From: a bacterium
GTDB taxonomy: Bacteria; Zixibacteria; MSB-5A5; GN15; FEB-12
NCBI GenBank assembly: GCA_016708025.1
Contig: JADJGQ010000003.1
Location: forward strand, 449,392-513,391
Reading direction: 5' to 3'
Length of the DNA stretch: 64,000 bases
In this document: in pieces, positions 55,220-64,000 of the stretch
Layout: the number at the start of each line of letters is the position of its first letter
Position numbering within the stretch: position 1 is the stretch's first letter
Translations under genes and position numbers: made by a program
The notes under the pieces: model-generated
Databases searched by the model: none
The model's input: only the letters and a program-made list of their open reading frames with translations
Told to the model about the DNA's origin: nothing

Positions 55220-56297
55220 TCCCCCCTACTTCCGCACCTAGCGTGTACTGGCCGTACATGTCCTTGGCGTAGTCCATCTCTTTATCCCAGCCGAAGTACT
55301 TCCCCATCTCGCGGGCAGGTTCGGTATCATCGACGTTATACCCCAACACCGTAAAGCCGGTCTTTTCGAGCAGCTCCTGCGTAAACGGGCAGCGGCCATC
55401 GGACCACGGCACATATTTCTCGTCCGGCCCGCTCAGTTTCGGATGGAGATTGTAGATCATGAAATATCCCCCCGGCTTAAGCAGATCGTAGATAGTTTTC
55501 ACATAGGCGGAATCAGTGACCCCCAACTGCACCAGCATGCGCGGGTCAACCTCGCGCTCCGGATGAATGTACCCATGCTTGAGCGTGTTCTTGGAAATAA
55601 ACAGATCGTAGCCCTCGCCGACAATGGCGCGCGTCGCGCTGTCTGCGGGGAATGAACCGAACGCGAGCGTGAGGTGTCCCGGCGCTCCCTCCCCTGCCAC
55701 ACGCGCACGCGCGATATAGCCGGCATCGGCAGGCTGCGCATAGAGCAGTTTGAGAAGCGGGTCAACTTCGATACCGGTGACATTCGCGCCGCAGGAGGCC
55801 ATCAGGCGGAGATGGCCGATCGAACCGAAGCCGTAGTCGGCAATACGGGCGGAATCCAATTTTGCCAGGCCGGCTATGCCGACGAGGTCGAGCGCGCGGG
55901 CGAAGGCGAGCGGTGTGCCATAGCGGGTGAAGTAGTAGAACTCTTCGCCGACATCGCGTCTTTCGTAGCCTTCAATGGATTGCTTCGTCGCTTCGCTCCT
56001 CGCAATGACATTGGACGTGTCTGTGGCTTTTTTGTATTCAGCTTCGGACATGTATGAGCGGGTCGTTTTGTTGACATAAACGACGCGGGATTCGATCGAC
56101 GGTAGATCGGGGACCGCCGCGAGGAATTGTTTGGCGATGGGTGAAGTGACGAAAGTCGCAAGCGTGTCCGCCTGGAGATTCAGCACTTCGAGTGCGGTGA
56201 GGGTGTCGCCGGTGGTGTCGGTCTGGGCGACGGATGATCCGGCGAGGGTGGCGCTGATGAGAAGCGCGATTGCAAAGATGGTGCGAAGGTGGCGCAT
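55167..56297 (-). CDS. secreted SAM-methyltransferase-fold protein
   Basis: 376 residues from ATG 56297, with GGGA about 8 nt upstream and an immediate signal peptide (TIFAIALLISATLAGSSVAQ). The core has a class I methyltransferase motif I (IADYGFGSIGHLRLMASCGANVTGIEVD) and a later YDLLKPGGYFMIYNLHP strand. Export is odd for a SAM enzyme; the fold may have lost or changed activity. Residues around 96-108 (VIARSEATKQSIEGYER) are encoded by a dispersed nucleotide repeat inserted in frame. The last ~17 codons run antisense into the HNH gene (53-nt overlap), suggesting that the original 3' end was replaced or that a C-run error hides an earlier stop. Confidence 0.75.
   Translation of the reverse strand: MRHLRTIFAIALLISATLAGSSVAQTDTTGDTLTALEVLNLQADTLATFVTSPIAKQFLAAVPDLPSIESRVVYVNKTTRSYMSEAEYKKATDTSNVIARSEATKQSIEGYERRDVGEEFYYFTRYGTPLAFARALDLVGIAGLAKLDSARIADYGFGSIGHLRLMASCGANVTGIEVDPLLKLLYAQPADAGYIARARVAGEGAPGHLTLAFGSFPADSATRAIVGEGYDLFISKNTLKHGYIHPEREVDPRMLVQLGVTDSAYVKTIYDLLKPGGYFMIYNLHPKLSGPDEKYVPWSDGRCPFTQELLEKTGFTVLGYNVDDTEPAREMGKYFGWDKEMDYAKDMYGQYTLGAEVGGTIDVSCESDRDRRYIIQ
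55977..56009 (-). repeat. dispersed repeat, copy A, inside a coding region
   Basis: On the minus strand it begins GTCATTGCGAG and ends GCGAAGCAATCC, with the internal part GAGCGAAGCGAC. It is translated in frame within the methyltransferase-like protein. Both this copy and copy B are followed by ATTGA. Confidence 0.8.
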
Positions 56298-56348
56298 TCT
56301 GGTTTCCCTTATGTTTACTCGGGCAGACGAGGACGTCTGCCGCGCAAA

Positions 56349-56375
56349 GTCATTGCGAGCGTAGCGAAGCAATCC
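56349..56375 (+). repeat. dispersed repeat, copy B, upstream of the same gene
   Basis: GTCATTGCGAG-CGTA-GCGAAGCAATCC on the plus strand, inverted relative to copy A and about 340 nt away. Six bases shorter internally than copy A. The extension ATTGA is shared. Confidence 0.8.
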
Positions 56376-56483
56376 ATTGATTCCGCGCGAAGCGCAGCCT
56401 CCCATACTTACGGTAAGGTAACGGTTCAGTTGCAGGGATGCGAGGGGGAAATTGCGCCCTCACCGTCCGCCGATAGCAGGCCC

Positions 56484-56502
56484 CCTCTCCCAGAGGGAGA
56501 GG
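56484..56502. repeat. short dispersed palindrome, CCTCTCCC-type
   Basis: A perfect 8-bp stem CCTCTCCC/GGGAGAGG with an AGA loop, in the gap between two minus-strand genes. From memory, another widely distributed intergenic sequence. Confidence 0.5.
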
Positions 56503-56566
56503 AGAAATTTCTGAGGGATTGGATGTAGGGGGCCTTCGTTGGCCGGGCGAAGATGGGTGGATGTTC

Positions 56567-56602
56567 GAAAAAAGCCTCCGGAGAGTATCCGGAGGCTTTT
56601 TC
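56567..56602 (-). terminator. bidirectional Rho-independent terminator
   Basis: Stem of about 14 bp, with GCCTCCGG/CCGGAGGC flanked by six A and five T, and a 7-nt loop. It lies just past the stop of the minus-strand dockerin-type gene. Confidence 0.85.
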
Positions 56603-56648
56603 GTATACACGTCCGTGTGCAAGTCCGCAAAGGGACGGGCATTTCTCT

Positions 56649-58722
56649 TTACGGACAATTGGGCAAGGTCGGGCGTGGTACCTGCGTCAGATAGGCTATC
56701 AAGAGCGACAGATCAGACAGGTCGATAGAGCCTGTGGTGTTGACGTTCGCTTCCGGCAGGCATGGCAGGACCGGACGCGGAACAATTGTCAGATAGCTGA
56801 TGAGCAGAGAGAGATCCGACAGGTCAGGCGTTTCAATAACGCCATCGTTCACATTGCCGGTGGTGCCAACACAGCAACTGACTGTCTGGCAGGAATCGCC
56901 GACACCATCGCCATCAGAATCCTCCTGCAACGGATTGTATTTGTTGGGGCAATTGTCGCACAGATCGCCGATCAGATCGAAATCGACATCAGACTGCGTT
57001 GGATTTGAGACAGTCGGGCAGTTGTCACAGATCGCCAACTCCATCCAGGTCGCCATCAAGCTGAGTCGGATTCGAGATGGTCGGGCAATTGTCGCAGGCA
57101 TCACCAAAGGTGTCGGCATCGGTATCGAGCTGATTGTTGTTCGTTACCGCTCTGCAGTTGTCGCAGGCATCGCCAAGCGTGTCGAGATCGGAGTTGACCT
57201 GCGAGGGATTGGGCGTGAAGTCGCAATTATCGAGCGAATCGATAATGCCGTCATTGTCTGTGTCACAGGCGAAAACATTCTCAAAGATGACATCCTGATC
57301 GACACCATTGCGGCCATCGTTCCAGACGATGCCGAAGGGATTGATCAGGTTGAAATCCGAATCGAAATAGGACCCGATGTATTGTCCCAAAGGACGCGGA
57401 ATGGTGCTAACCGGTGGGAATGGACCATTGCGCGTGAGTATGCAATCCTGAAACGTAACGCCACAGTCGCGCGAGATGGATGACCAGATCTCGACGGCGT
57501 TGTTGGCCAGGTCATTGCGACGGTCGTTGTAGCTGACTATCACCGCGCCGGTGTTGCGGTCGAGAGTGATCGTCGGCGCCCATTGATCGCGTCCATTACC
57601 AACCGGGTCCTGATTGACGCGCATCGGCGGGAGGAATGATCCGGGAGCTCCGCCAGCCGGACTGACGGTCATCCAGATATCGATATCGGTTCCGGTCGGA
57701 CCGGGAGCATCCCAGACAATATAGACATAACTGGGACATCCGCCGGCAACACCTTGTCAATCGCGAGGTCAACCGTATTGGCGACTTCGATTCCCGGAGC
57801 GAGTGTGGGAGGTACAGGAAGAATTCCACCGGTAATGATTGCGGCAGGGACCATGGCGCACCGCCGGTAGGAGTCGGGTTCCAAGACATCACGATGTTAC
57901 CTGCCAGAATGTCGCGCCAGATACAGTAAGTCGCGCCGGGAGGGAGAAATCCTGTTCCGGCTGGGCCGGCAAAATCGAGGGCTGGCTTATGTCCTGCAGA
58001 TACGCGCCATGCGGCATGCCCGGCATGACTGGGGCGGGCCGAGAAAGTGCCGGATAGGGGAAAGGTCCGCCAAAAGCAGATTTGTGGAGGAGGACCAGAT
58101 AGCGGCAAGGTCGGCAGGATCATTGTAGAAGTTCAAGTCTCCGTTGGGTCGCCATCGATGTCGGTGGATTGCACCCAGGCATAAGTAGCCTCACCCATCA
58201 TTGGAACGGGGATACCAGGGACATCAACAATGGAAGAGCTGGGTAGTCGAACCATTGATTGATTGCCGGGCTGATACTGATCGGAAAAAGGTGCGGCGAA
58301 CGGTGCGCCACCGCCAAGACTTCAGACATGTAGACCGCGTTTCCGATCGGCGTGAATTGCTGTCCCTGGTCCAAAGGCAGTGCCGCCCATCATGAATCCA
58401 CCACCTGGAGCAGAGCCAAGTGAAGGGTTCCAGTCGCTGGATAGGGGGCGGCGCGGTCACACCCATTGGCAGCCAGGAACCAGAAGCGCCGAAAGCCGGT
58501 GACCATGCCCAGTCAATCGTCACCGCCTGGAAAAAGGCCTGGCAAATGATTGTTGTAAAGGTGTAGATCTCTCCCGGTTTGATCTCGTTCCAGGAGACTG
58601 CTGTGTTGTTTTGTTCGGACCCGGGTGGATGTCCGGAGCCACGGGTGAGTTAGCCATGACACTGAACCCAGGAAGCAGATGATCGCGGCAACTCTGCTGA
58701 ATGAGAGAATCAGGCGAACCAT
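56649..58722 (-). pseudogene. secreted dockerin-type protein with thrombospondin type 3 repeats, multiply frameshifted
   Basis: Composite of about 690 residues in at least six frame segments. Start ATG 58722 with signal peptide LILSFSRVAAIICFLG, then, after a shift near 58665, VMANSPVAPDIHPGPN, and a second shift into AVSWNEIKPGEIYTFTTI. A middle region with few landmarks is followed by four or more thrombospondin type 3 Ca-binding repeats (CDNCPTISNPTQLDGDLDGVGD and similar). The C-terminus is dockerin-like, with two repeats built on a DLSDLSLLIxYLT core. This C-terminus is typical of Zixibacteria-like secreted proteins and may serve as a sorting or docking module. Each segment is well conserved, so the breaks look like sequence errors rather than decay. 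Confidence 0.75.
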
Positions 58723-59006
58723 TTTTCACCTCCATGAGATGAACGCCGGTTGGGGAACCGGTGAAGGTTGAAGATACATCTGTATATCAGAAGACTCAGT
58801 TCATGGTCGCCGGAACGATCAATGCAAAAAATGCACGGAAGTGATCCGGTGAAGCTTTCGATGGTGTATTGAGCGCTTAAAATGGAGTGGTGAAATAGTG
58901 ACGACGGAGCTTGGCGAAACTTTTACCTGATCAGTCATTCACTCCAGACATAACGTAGCGTACCATGTCTTCGTTTGCAAGGAGAAAATGAGTGAGACGA
59001 GGAGAA

Positions 59007-59899
59007 TCAACTAACAGAACCTGACTTACTCTTGTTCGGGAGTTGGATACCCGACAGGGCTAAGCCGATGACAATACATGCGCCGCCGATGCCACTGTGC
59101 ATGGTGAACTGCTCTCCCAACTGTCCAGGCCGCCGCCGCCGCTCGAATACCGGCTCCAGTGCAAAGATAAGTGACACACGGAGTGGTGACGTGGCGCTGA
59201 GCAAACATCTGGATGACAAAAGGCAGAAAGTGTCGGAAAGAGGGCGAGAAAAATGATCGCACTCCAGGCAGCATTGGTGGTGACATCGAAAGAGCGCCCG
59301 GTGATTGCGGTCATGGCAATACTGCCCAGGCCAACCAATAGAAACTGCTGACAACTGATGGCGATAGGATCGACACCCGCCTTGATGTACTTATCGGAAA
59401 GCAACAAGTGCAGGGCGTAGGCCATCGAAGCGACGATCGTCAGCAGGTCGCCGATGTTGACTTCTTTCAGGCCGCCGGTGAGTATCCAAAGACCGACCAG
59501 CGATATGACCGAGGCGATGATCTCCATCAAAGTGGGGCGACGCCTGAAGAGGGTCACGAGAAAAACCGGCACCCAGAGAACAAACAGGCCGGTGATAAAG
59601 CCGGAGTTTGAGGCGGTGGTGTAATTCAGACCGACTGTCTGCGTGACATAAAGTGTCCAAAGAACAACGGCAAGAAAGAGACCTTGGCGAATATTCGGGA
59701 GAACCGGTTTACGTTTGATCAGGAGATAGCCCAACAACAGGCCACCGGCGATCAGAAAACGATAGCCGACCATAGTCACGGCATCGACGCCGGTCAGCGC
59801 TGATTTGACAATGACAAAGGTCGTTCCCCAGATAAGGGCGGCATAGAATAGTCCGGTGTCGGACCAAAACTGTAGTCGTCGAGAGGGGGATTGATTCAT
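59007..59899 (-). CDS. EamA/DMT-family transporter, frameshifted near the C-terminus
   Basis: About 297 residues as composite. Ten membrane helices are expected; nine are visible in the intact first ~230 residues, including FYAALIWGTTFVIVKSAL, YRFLIAGGLLLGYLL, SNSGFITGLFVLWVPVFL and MAYALHLLLSDKYI. After ALFPTLSAF the frame breaks at about 59210-59225. The expected family ending is found in other frames: VSLIFALEPVF, then LGEQFTMHSGIGGACIVIGLAL, with the stop at 59007. It is likely a metabolite exporter of unknown substrate and the third gene of a minus-strand unit with the nitrilase and alkyltransferase-like genes. Confidence 0.82.
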
Positions 59900-59933
59900 T
59901 GGCGTAACTTACTTCAGACAGAGAGGCGCAGCG

Positions 59934-60311
59934 CTACCGTGGTTTCCTGCGTGGGATCTTTTGGTTGAAGGCGCAGATTTCTTCTTCATGGAGCCACGGC
60001 GATTTTGGCTGCCATTGGAATTTCAGGTCAATACGGTCGCGGAAACCCAAAGTAGATCCCTTCGCTTTCGAGTAGACTGTGCTGGACTTCGTACCCTTCA
60101 CCCGGCGGAGCGAGATCTTCCCTTCGCGATTAATAACGCGGAACCAGGGGAGTTTCTCGGATTCGGAGCAGCCATGTAGCACCCACCCGACAGACCGTGG
60201 GTCACGAGGATTGCCGGCCATTGCGGCGACCTGACCGTAGGTAGCAACCTTTCCGCGCGGGATCTTGCGGATCACCTGACAGATCGCTTTGACGACAGGA
60301 GATTTCGTCAC
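59934..60311 (-). CDS. alkyltransferase-like protein (ATL), with a compensated double frameshift
   Basis: 125 residues. MGMT-type DNA-binding domain: IPRGKVATYGQVAAMAGNPR, SVGWVLHGC, then PWFRVINREGKISL. The acceptor Cys of MGMT (PCHRV) is Trp here, as in ATL proteins that flag O6-alkylguanine for nucleotide excision repair rather than removing the alkyl group. Residues about 69-91 read RRVKGTKSSTVYSKAKGSTL, which is not ATL-like. The +1-type frame over the same bases gives PPGEGYEVQHSLLESEGIYFG, the normal family sequence. So two opposite indels flank about 65 nt. Its start overlaps the nitrilase stop by 4 nt. Confidence 0.85.
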   Translation of the reverse strand: MTKSPVVKAICQVIRKIPRGKVATYGQVAAMAGNPRDPRSVGWVLHGCSESEKLPWFRVINREGKISLRRVKGTKSSTVYSKAKGSTLGFRDRIDLKFQWQPKSPWLHEEEICAFNQKIPRRKPR

Positions 60312-61120
60312 CGCGATTTCTCTGTCAGATCGGTTGAAATGATCGGCGCGTAGATATCGGGGCGACGGTCTACGAACAGATCGTTGCGGGGGTTGACCGC
60401 TTTGTCGCGCGACTCTCTCGGATCGATATCAACGGTGATCACCGCTTCTTCCCTCTCGGACCGGTGACAATGACATTTCCGCGGACATCGCAGACGACCG
60501 AAAGGCCGGTGAAGTTGAGGCCTCCTTCGGAACCGATCCGGTTGGCGGTCACGACCGCAACTCTGTTTGTCATGGCATGTATAGGTACAGCGCGCTGACA
60601 TTTGCCTGGAATGACCAGATTGGCAGGATGGCAAATGATATCCGCGCCTTTGAGGGCAAGCAGGCGCCAGACTTCGCCAAACCACCAGTCGAAACAGATC
60701 AACATGCCGATGCGGACGCCATTCACCTCAAAGACGGGCGCGCCGAGATTGCCGGGCTGGAAAAATCTTTTCGTTCAAATAGAGATGAAGTTTGCGATAC
60801 TTGCCTATGACACCATCGCGAGTGAGCAGGATCGACGAGTTGTAGAGCTGTTTTCCATCGCGCTCGTTAAGGCCACTGACGATCGTGCAGTTATGCTGTC
60901 TGCAGAATGCATGGAGATAGCCGGTGAATGGGCCATCGATGACGGATTCAGAACTTGCCCACGCCTGTTCCTGCGAAGTGAAGTTGTATCCTGAATTGCA
61001 GAGTTCCGGCAGGACGACCAGATCTGAGCCGATCGCCTGAGGCATGAGACGGTCCAGGCTTTGCAGGGTGGCTTGCAGGTCGGCCAAAGCCGGTGCAAAC
61101 TGAATGATAGTGATCCTCAC
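60308..61120 (-). CDS. carbon-nitrogen hydrolase (nitrilase superfamily), frameshifted twice
   Basis: About 270 residues as composite. GTG 61120 is preferred to ATG 61138 because GAGGG lies about 8 nt upstream. Glu39 in VVLPELCNSGY, Lys110 in GKYRKLHLY and the Cys in MLICFDWWFGE form the Glu-Lys-Cys triad of the family. The frame breaks near 60727 (after LYLNEKIF) and again near 60445 (VIVTGPRG, then EEAVITVDIDPRESRDK), ending at 60308. Substrate is an amide or nitrile of unknown kind; N-carbamoylputrescine or beta-ureidopropionate amidases are close in layout. It may link with the divergent spermidine-synthase-like gene, but this is inference. Confidence 0.83.
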
Positions 61121-61314
61121 AAGTATGCCCTCACGCATGGGGTGGTGCAGTTTCGACAGGCCCGACTGGACTCAATGTCAGGTCGGTTTGGGCGTGAGGC
61201 AACCACTTTTTCGAAAGCCAAAATTGGACAAGTTTACCCACAACAAGTGACCCGGGGCTATGCGTACCTAACAGGTGGCCCTGGTACGCAACCCGCAAGA
61301 CACCTGGAGTGACC

Positions 61315-63693
61315 ATGACTCGAATATTGATGGCAATTGCGTTGATCTCTCTGACCCTTCTCCCCCTTGAACTGACCTGGACCCGCATTTTCTCAGCAGA
61401 ATTCTTCTATACCTTTGCGTTTCTTGTTCTTTCGCTGGCGATCCTGGGACTTGGATTGGGTGGTCTGATGTTGCGACTATGCAAGGCGGCGGATCGCGAT
61501 CTGCTGTTAAGTCCTTATCTGGCAATCTCAGGGCTCTGCGCGCTGGTGGGGCCGATGCTGGTATTTCAATTGGGCCTCGATTTCTCGGCCCTCTTCGCCA
61601 GTATGGCAATGGTGGGAAAACTGCTGGTGACGGTTCTGATTCTGATGTCCGCGTTCTTTTTTGGCGGCATGGGGCTGGCCATGATCTTCAAGCGCCGTTC
61701 CGCAGAGATGCCCCACCTTTATATGGCAGATTTGATAGGCGCAGGGCTGGGACTGTTGGTTGGACTCTGGGGAATGAATCAATTCGGCACTCCGGTCGCA
61801 TCGGTACTGGTAGCCCTGCCTATTCTGATGGCCTCGTTTCTGCTTGCCGCCGGATGGATCCGGATTCTCCCGGTAGTGTTGCGGTGGCGGTCTTTATCGT
61901 AGCTCCGGGGGGCGAACGGCGTCCCTCAACGGCCCCTCGACGGGAACATGCGCAGTGATCTACACGCACTGGGATGCCGTCTCTAAATTGAAAATGTACG
62001 ACTATGGTCCGGACTATCGCGGATTGAATATAGATAATGTCGCCAATTCGCCGGTAAATCGAGTCGACGGAAAATGGGAAGATATCAATCCTGATTCCGG
62101 TTGAGTGGGGATCGATGTCTCCTATTTGATACAGCAGTTTGATTCCTGCAGATTCCTTTCGCTGGGATCCGGCGGCGGCGGTGATGTTTTGCAGGCATTG
62201 GTGGAAGGTGCGACTGAGGTTCACGCGGTTGAGGTCAACCCGCACATCAACTGGATGATGCTGAATGATGACACGACCGGTTACCACAAGGCGCCGTTCG
62301 TCCCCGATAGCAGTTGGAGCGTGGCACAGGTTGATTCAGCCAGAGCGGTGTATGATACGACACGGATGCTTTTTCGGTTGCGGAGTTGCCGGGAATCTCT
62401 ATCGCGATCCACGGTGACTGTTAGTAACCGAAGATGCGCGCTCATATGTCCGGAAATTCGGGGTAAAAAAAAAAAAAAAAGAAAAAGTTTGAGTGTCATC
62501 TACTCGCTCAGTTCGAATAGCTGGGCGGCTCTGGCATCAGGCGCGTTTGCCCTGGCAAAGAACTATCTCTTACGACCGGGGCATTCGAGGATTTACTGGG
62601 AGGCTTTCCGACAGCGGCTTCCTGATGATGGAACATCAGGTATACACGCCGAGATTGGTATCAGAGGCATTGGCCGCGCTGGAGAACAGAGGTGCTCTCG
62701 GCGGAGCAAGCGGCATCTCTGACCCGTCGCGGCATATCGCGGTGTATGACTTGCCAAAATGCGGCGAAGATATTGCTTCTCTCGAAACGGCCGTTGACCG
62801 ATTCACTTCGCTACTATGCGCTCCGGGCCGCTTACTCCGGAACGATTCGGCCAGATCCATCTGTTGTATCCTCCAGCGAACGAGTCATTGGCGAATAATC
62901 AAATCGCGCGGATCGTTAACGATGGCTGGCGAAAGCGCAGTTCACGAAGATAGATCTCTCCCCGTCTCCGACAACCGACCGTTTGTCGCGCAACTCGGGC
63001 TCTGGCGCAATTTGACCTCGGAGAATATGCAGAAGGTTTCAACTATGCCCGGAATTCTCCGGCTTTCCCTCTCGAAGGTGACGTTGTTGATCATTCTCGC
63101 AGTGGTGGTGGTGATCATTTTTGCCGGTCAACCTGATCCCTATCTGAGCAAGGGGAGCATCTCGCGGCAGGACCCTGGCTTTACTTCTTTGCGATCGGCG
63201 TGGGCTTCATGGCGGTGGAGGTGTGTTGATCCAGAAGTACTGTCGTTGTTGATCGGAGCCTCGCTGCATAGTATCGTGACCGGTGCTGTTGACTCTGCTG
63301 ATCGCGTCTGGGATCAGGAGCCGGTGCGCGTCAGTTCTCAAATCGGACCGTATTTCTCGCAATTATTGGCTGGCTGTTGTTGGATGCTTTTGTCTTTCGA
63401 TATTTGTTTGGGATGTTTGGCGGAATGCCGGTCTCGATCAGAATGCTGGTGGCGGTCATATTGATCGCGCCGGTCGGCTTTTTCATGGGGATGCCTTTCC
63501 CCAAAGGGACACTGCGAGTTGGCCCGCTGGTCGACTGGGAGTTCGCGGTCAATGGAGCAGCTTCAGTGCTTAGTTCCGGTACTGGCCGAGATGATCGCCA
63601 TTAACTTTGGATTCAGTCTGGCCTAGTTTTGCGGCAATCCTCTACCTTATCGCCTATCTCTGCAGTGCGAACAAAGTGATTTGGCTCCCCTGA
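61315..63693 (+). pseudogene. membrane spermidine-synthase-like protein, multiply frameshifted
   Basis: Composite of about 790 residues. ATG 61315 has GGAG six bases upstream. The N-terminal ~197 residues are intact and hold about six membrane helices (LMAIALISLTLLPLELTW, FAFLVLSLAILGLGLGGLML, LLVTVLILMSAFFFGGMGLA). The frame breaks near 61900. A spermidine-synthase-like SAM site, SLGSGGGGDVLQALVEGATE, and AVEVNP appear in another frame near 62155-62250. Later pieces with SDNRPFVAQLG and a C-terminal membrane part (MPFPKGTLRVGP, FAAILYLIAYLCSANKVIWLP) end at TGA 63691-63693. A run of 16 A (62465-62480) breaks the middle. Such proteins are putative aminopropyl- or methyltransferases of unknown substrate. 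Errors rather than decay are likely. Confidence 0.75.
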
Positions 63694-63719
63694 TAGCCAA
63701 AATCACAAAAGAATCTATC

Positions 63720-63754
63720 AAATGCAGGGTCGGATGCGCTCCGACTCTGCATTT
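63720..63754 (+). terminator. hairpin terminator
   Basis: A 15-bp stem with one wobble (AAATGCAGGGTCGGA/TCCGACTCTGCATTT) and a 5-nt loop, 26 nt after the spermidine-synthase-like stop. A T run forms the 3' edge of the stem. Confidence 0.75.
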
Positions 63755-63866
63755 ACCAGTAGTTGCCGATAGATATAGTTGAAAGCCACCGTTGACCACA
63801 GTCTCGCCGCGCGGTCGACATGAAACCAACTCGCCAGAACCAATTAATGTTGTCGCGGGGAAAAGA

Positions 63867-63989
63867 ATGTCTACCGTTCACCACCAGTACAATCAGGGAA
63901 AAAAGCGGCAATCCGGAACGATCCTCAATTATTGCCTGGCACTACTGATCCTGGGCGTGGCTATCGTGGTCGTAGTTTATCTGAAATAG
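63867..63989 (+). CDS. small single-helix membrane peptide
   Basis: 40 residues. ATG 63867 follows CGGGGA (about 6 nt spacing). A polar, basic N-terminus (STVHHQYNQGKKRQSG) precedes one hydrophobic helix (ILNYCLALLILGVAIVVVVYL) and a terminal Lys. The topology fits a single-pass inner-membrane peptide with its basic end inside. No family is recognised; it lies alone after a terminator. Confidence 0.5.
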   Translation: MSTVHHQYNQGKKRQSGTILNYCLALLILGVAIVVVVYLK

Positions 63990-64000
63990 TCGAAACGGCT

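Noticed and set aside
61139..61314. A gene in the divergent gap between nitrilase and spermidine-synthase-like genes
   Set aside because: Only short antisense or start-extension frames exist; no ribosome site or recognisable protein.
1..64000. tRNA, rRNA or transposase genes
   Set aside because: I recognised no tRNA cloverleaf, rRNA signature or transposase-like protein; a tRNA scan would be needed to exclude a missed tRNA.

Overview
The window is bacterial and gene-dense, with moderately GC-rich DNA and clear Shine-Dalgarno sites. The secreted proteome includes FN3 repeats, FG-GAP repeats, thrombospondin-type Ca-binding repeats, dockerin-like C-termini, self-cleaving S74 (tail-fibre) domains, a DUF5916 barrel and a DUF4266/DUF3570 pair. 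Together with carAB and a large PAS-kinase cluster, this points to an uncultivated member of the FCB group, most like candidate phylum Zixibacteria. That placement is inference from family content; no rRNA gene is present to test it.

Layout. 1-7.9 kb (+): three co-directional surface genes (a giant carboxypeptidase-regulatory-domain protein, a six-FN3 protein and a beta-barrel). 8.1-13.3 kb (+): two paralogous secreted proteins with Ca-binding repeats and C-terminal S74 chaperone/protease domains, each with its own terminator. 13.4-21.6 kb (-): a tightly packed six-gene signalling operon (receiver-kinase, receiver, HDOD, receiver-HD-GYP, hybrid PAS kinase, receiver). 22-24.3 kb (+): a barrel protein, then DUF4266 lipoprotein and DUF3570. 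24.4-30.7 kb: an RsbW-type ATPase (-), then carA-carB and a DEAD-box helicase (+). 30.7-35.1 kb (-): a Ser/Thr kinase with a TolB-like propeller and an FN3/FG-GAP lipoprotein. 35.3-41.3 kb: a redox block with a cysteine desulfurase-like enzyme (+) and, on the minus strand, a fur-like/peroxiredoxin pair, a dsrC/dsrM-like/dsrK-like trio and an NAD-binding epimerase. 41.4-52.1 kb: a broken ASCH gene, a DUF5916 protein, an alginate-export-like barrel with a sodium symporter, and ArsR with a divergent RND efflux pair. 52.6-55.2 kb (+): an A+T-richer restriction-modification island (m5C methylase, Vsr, HNH nuclease), surrounded by short dispersed palindromes. 55.2-64 kb: a secreted methyltransferase-like protein, a badly frame-broken dockerin protein, an EamA transporter, an alkyltransferase-like protein, a nitrilase, a membrane spermidine-synthase-like protein and a small membrane peptide.

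The most interesting regulatory signal is a near-identical sequence upstream of both the fur-like/peroxiredoxin pair and the DsrC/M/K trio (40237-40258 and 38921-38939), which suggests the two are controlled together. The most important caution is that single-base frameshifts are absent from the first 41 kb and become frequent towards the right end. They often lie in or next to homopolymers and hit unrelated conserved families, so they look more like assembly or sequencing indels than gene decay. Coordinates for broken genes are given as the full composite span.
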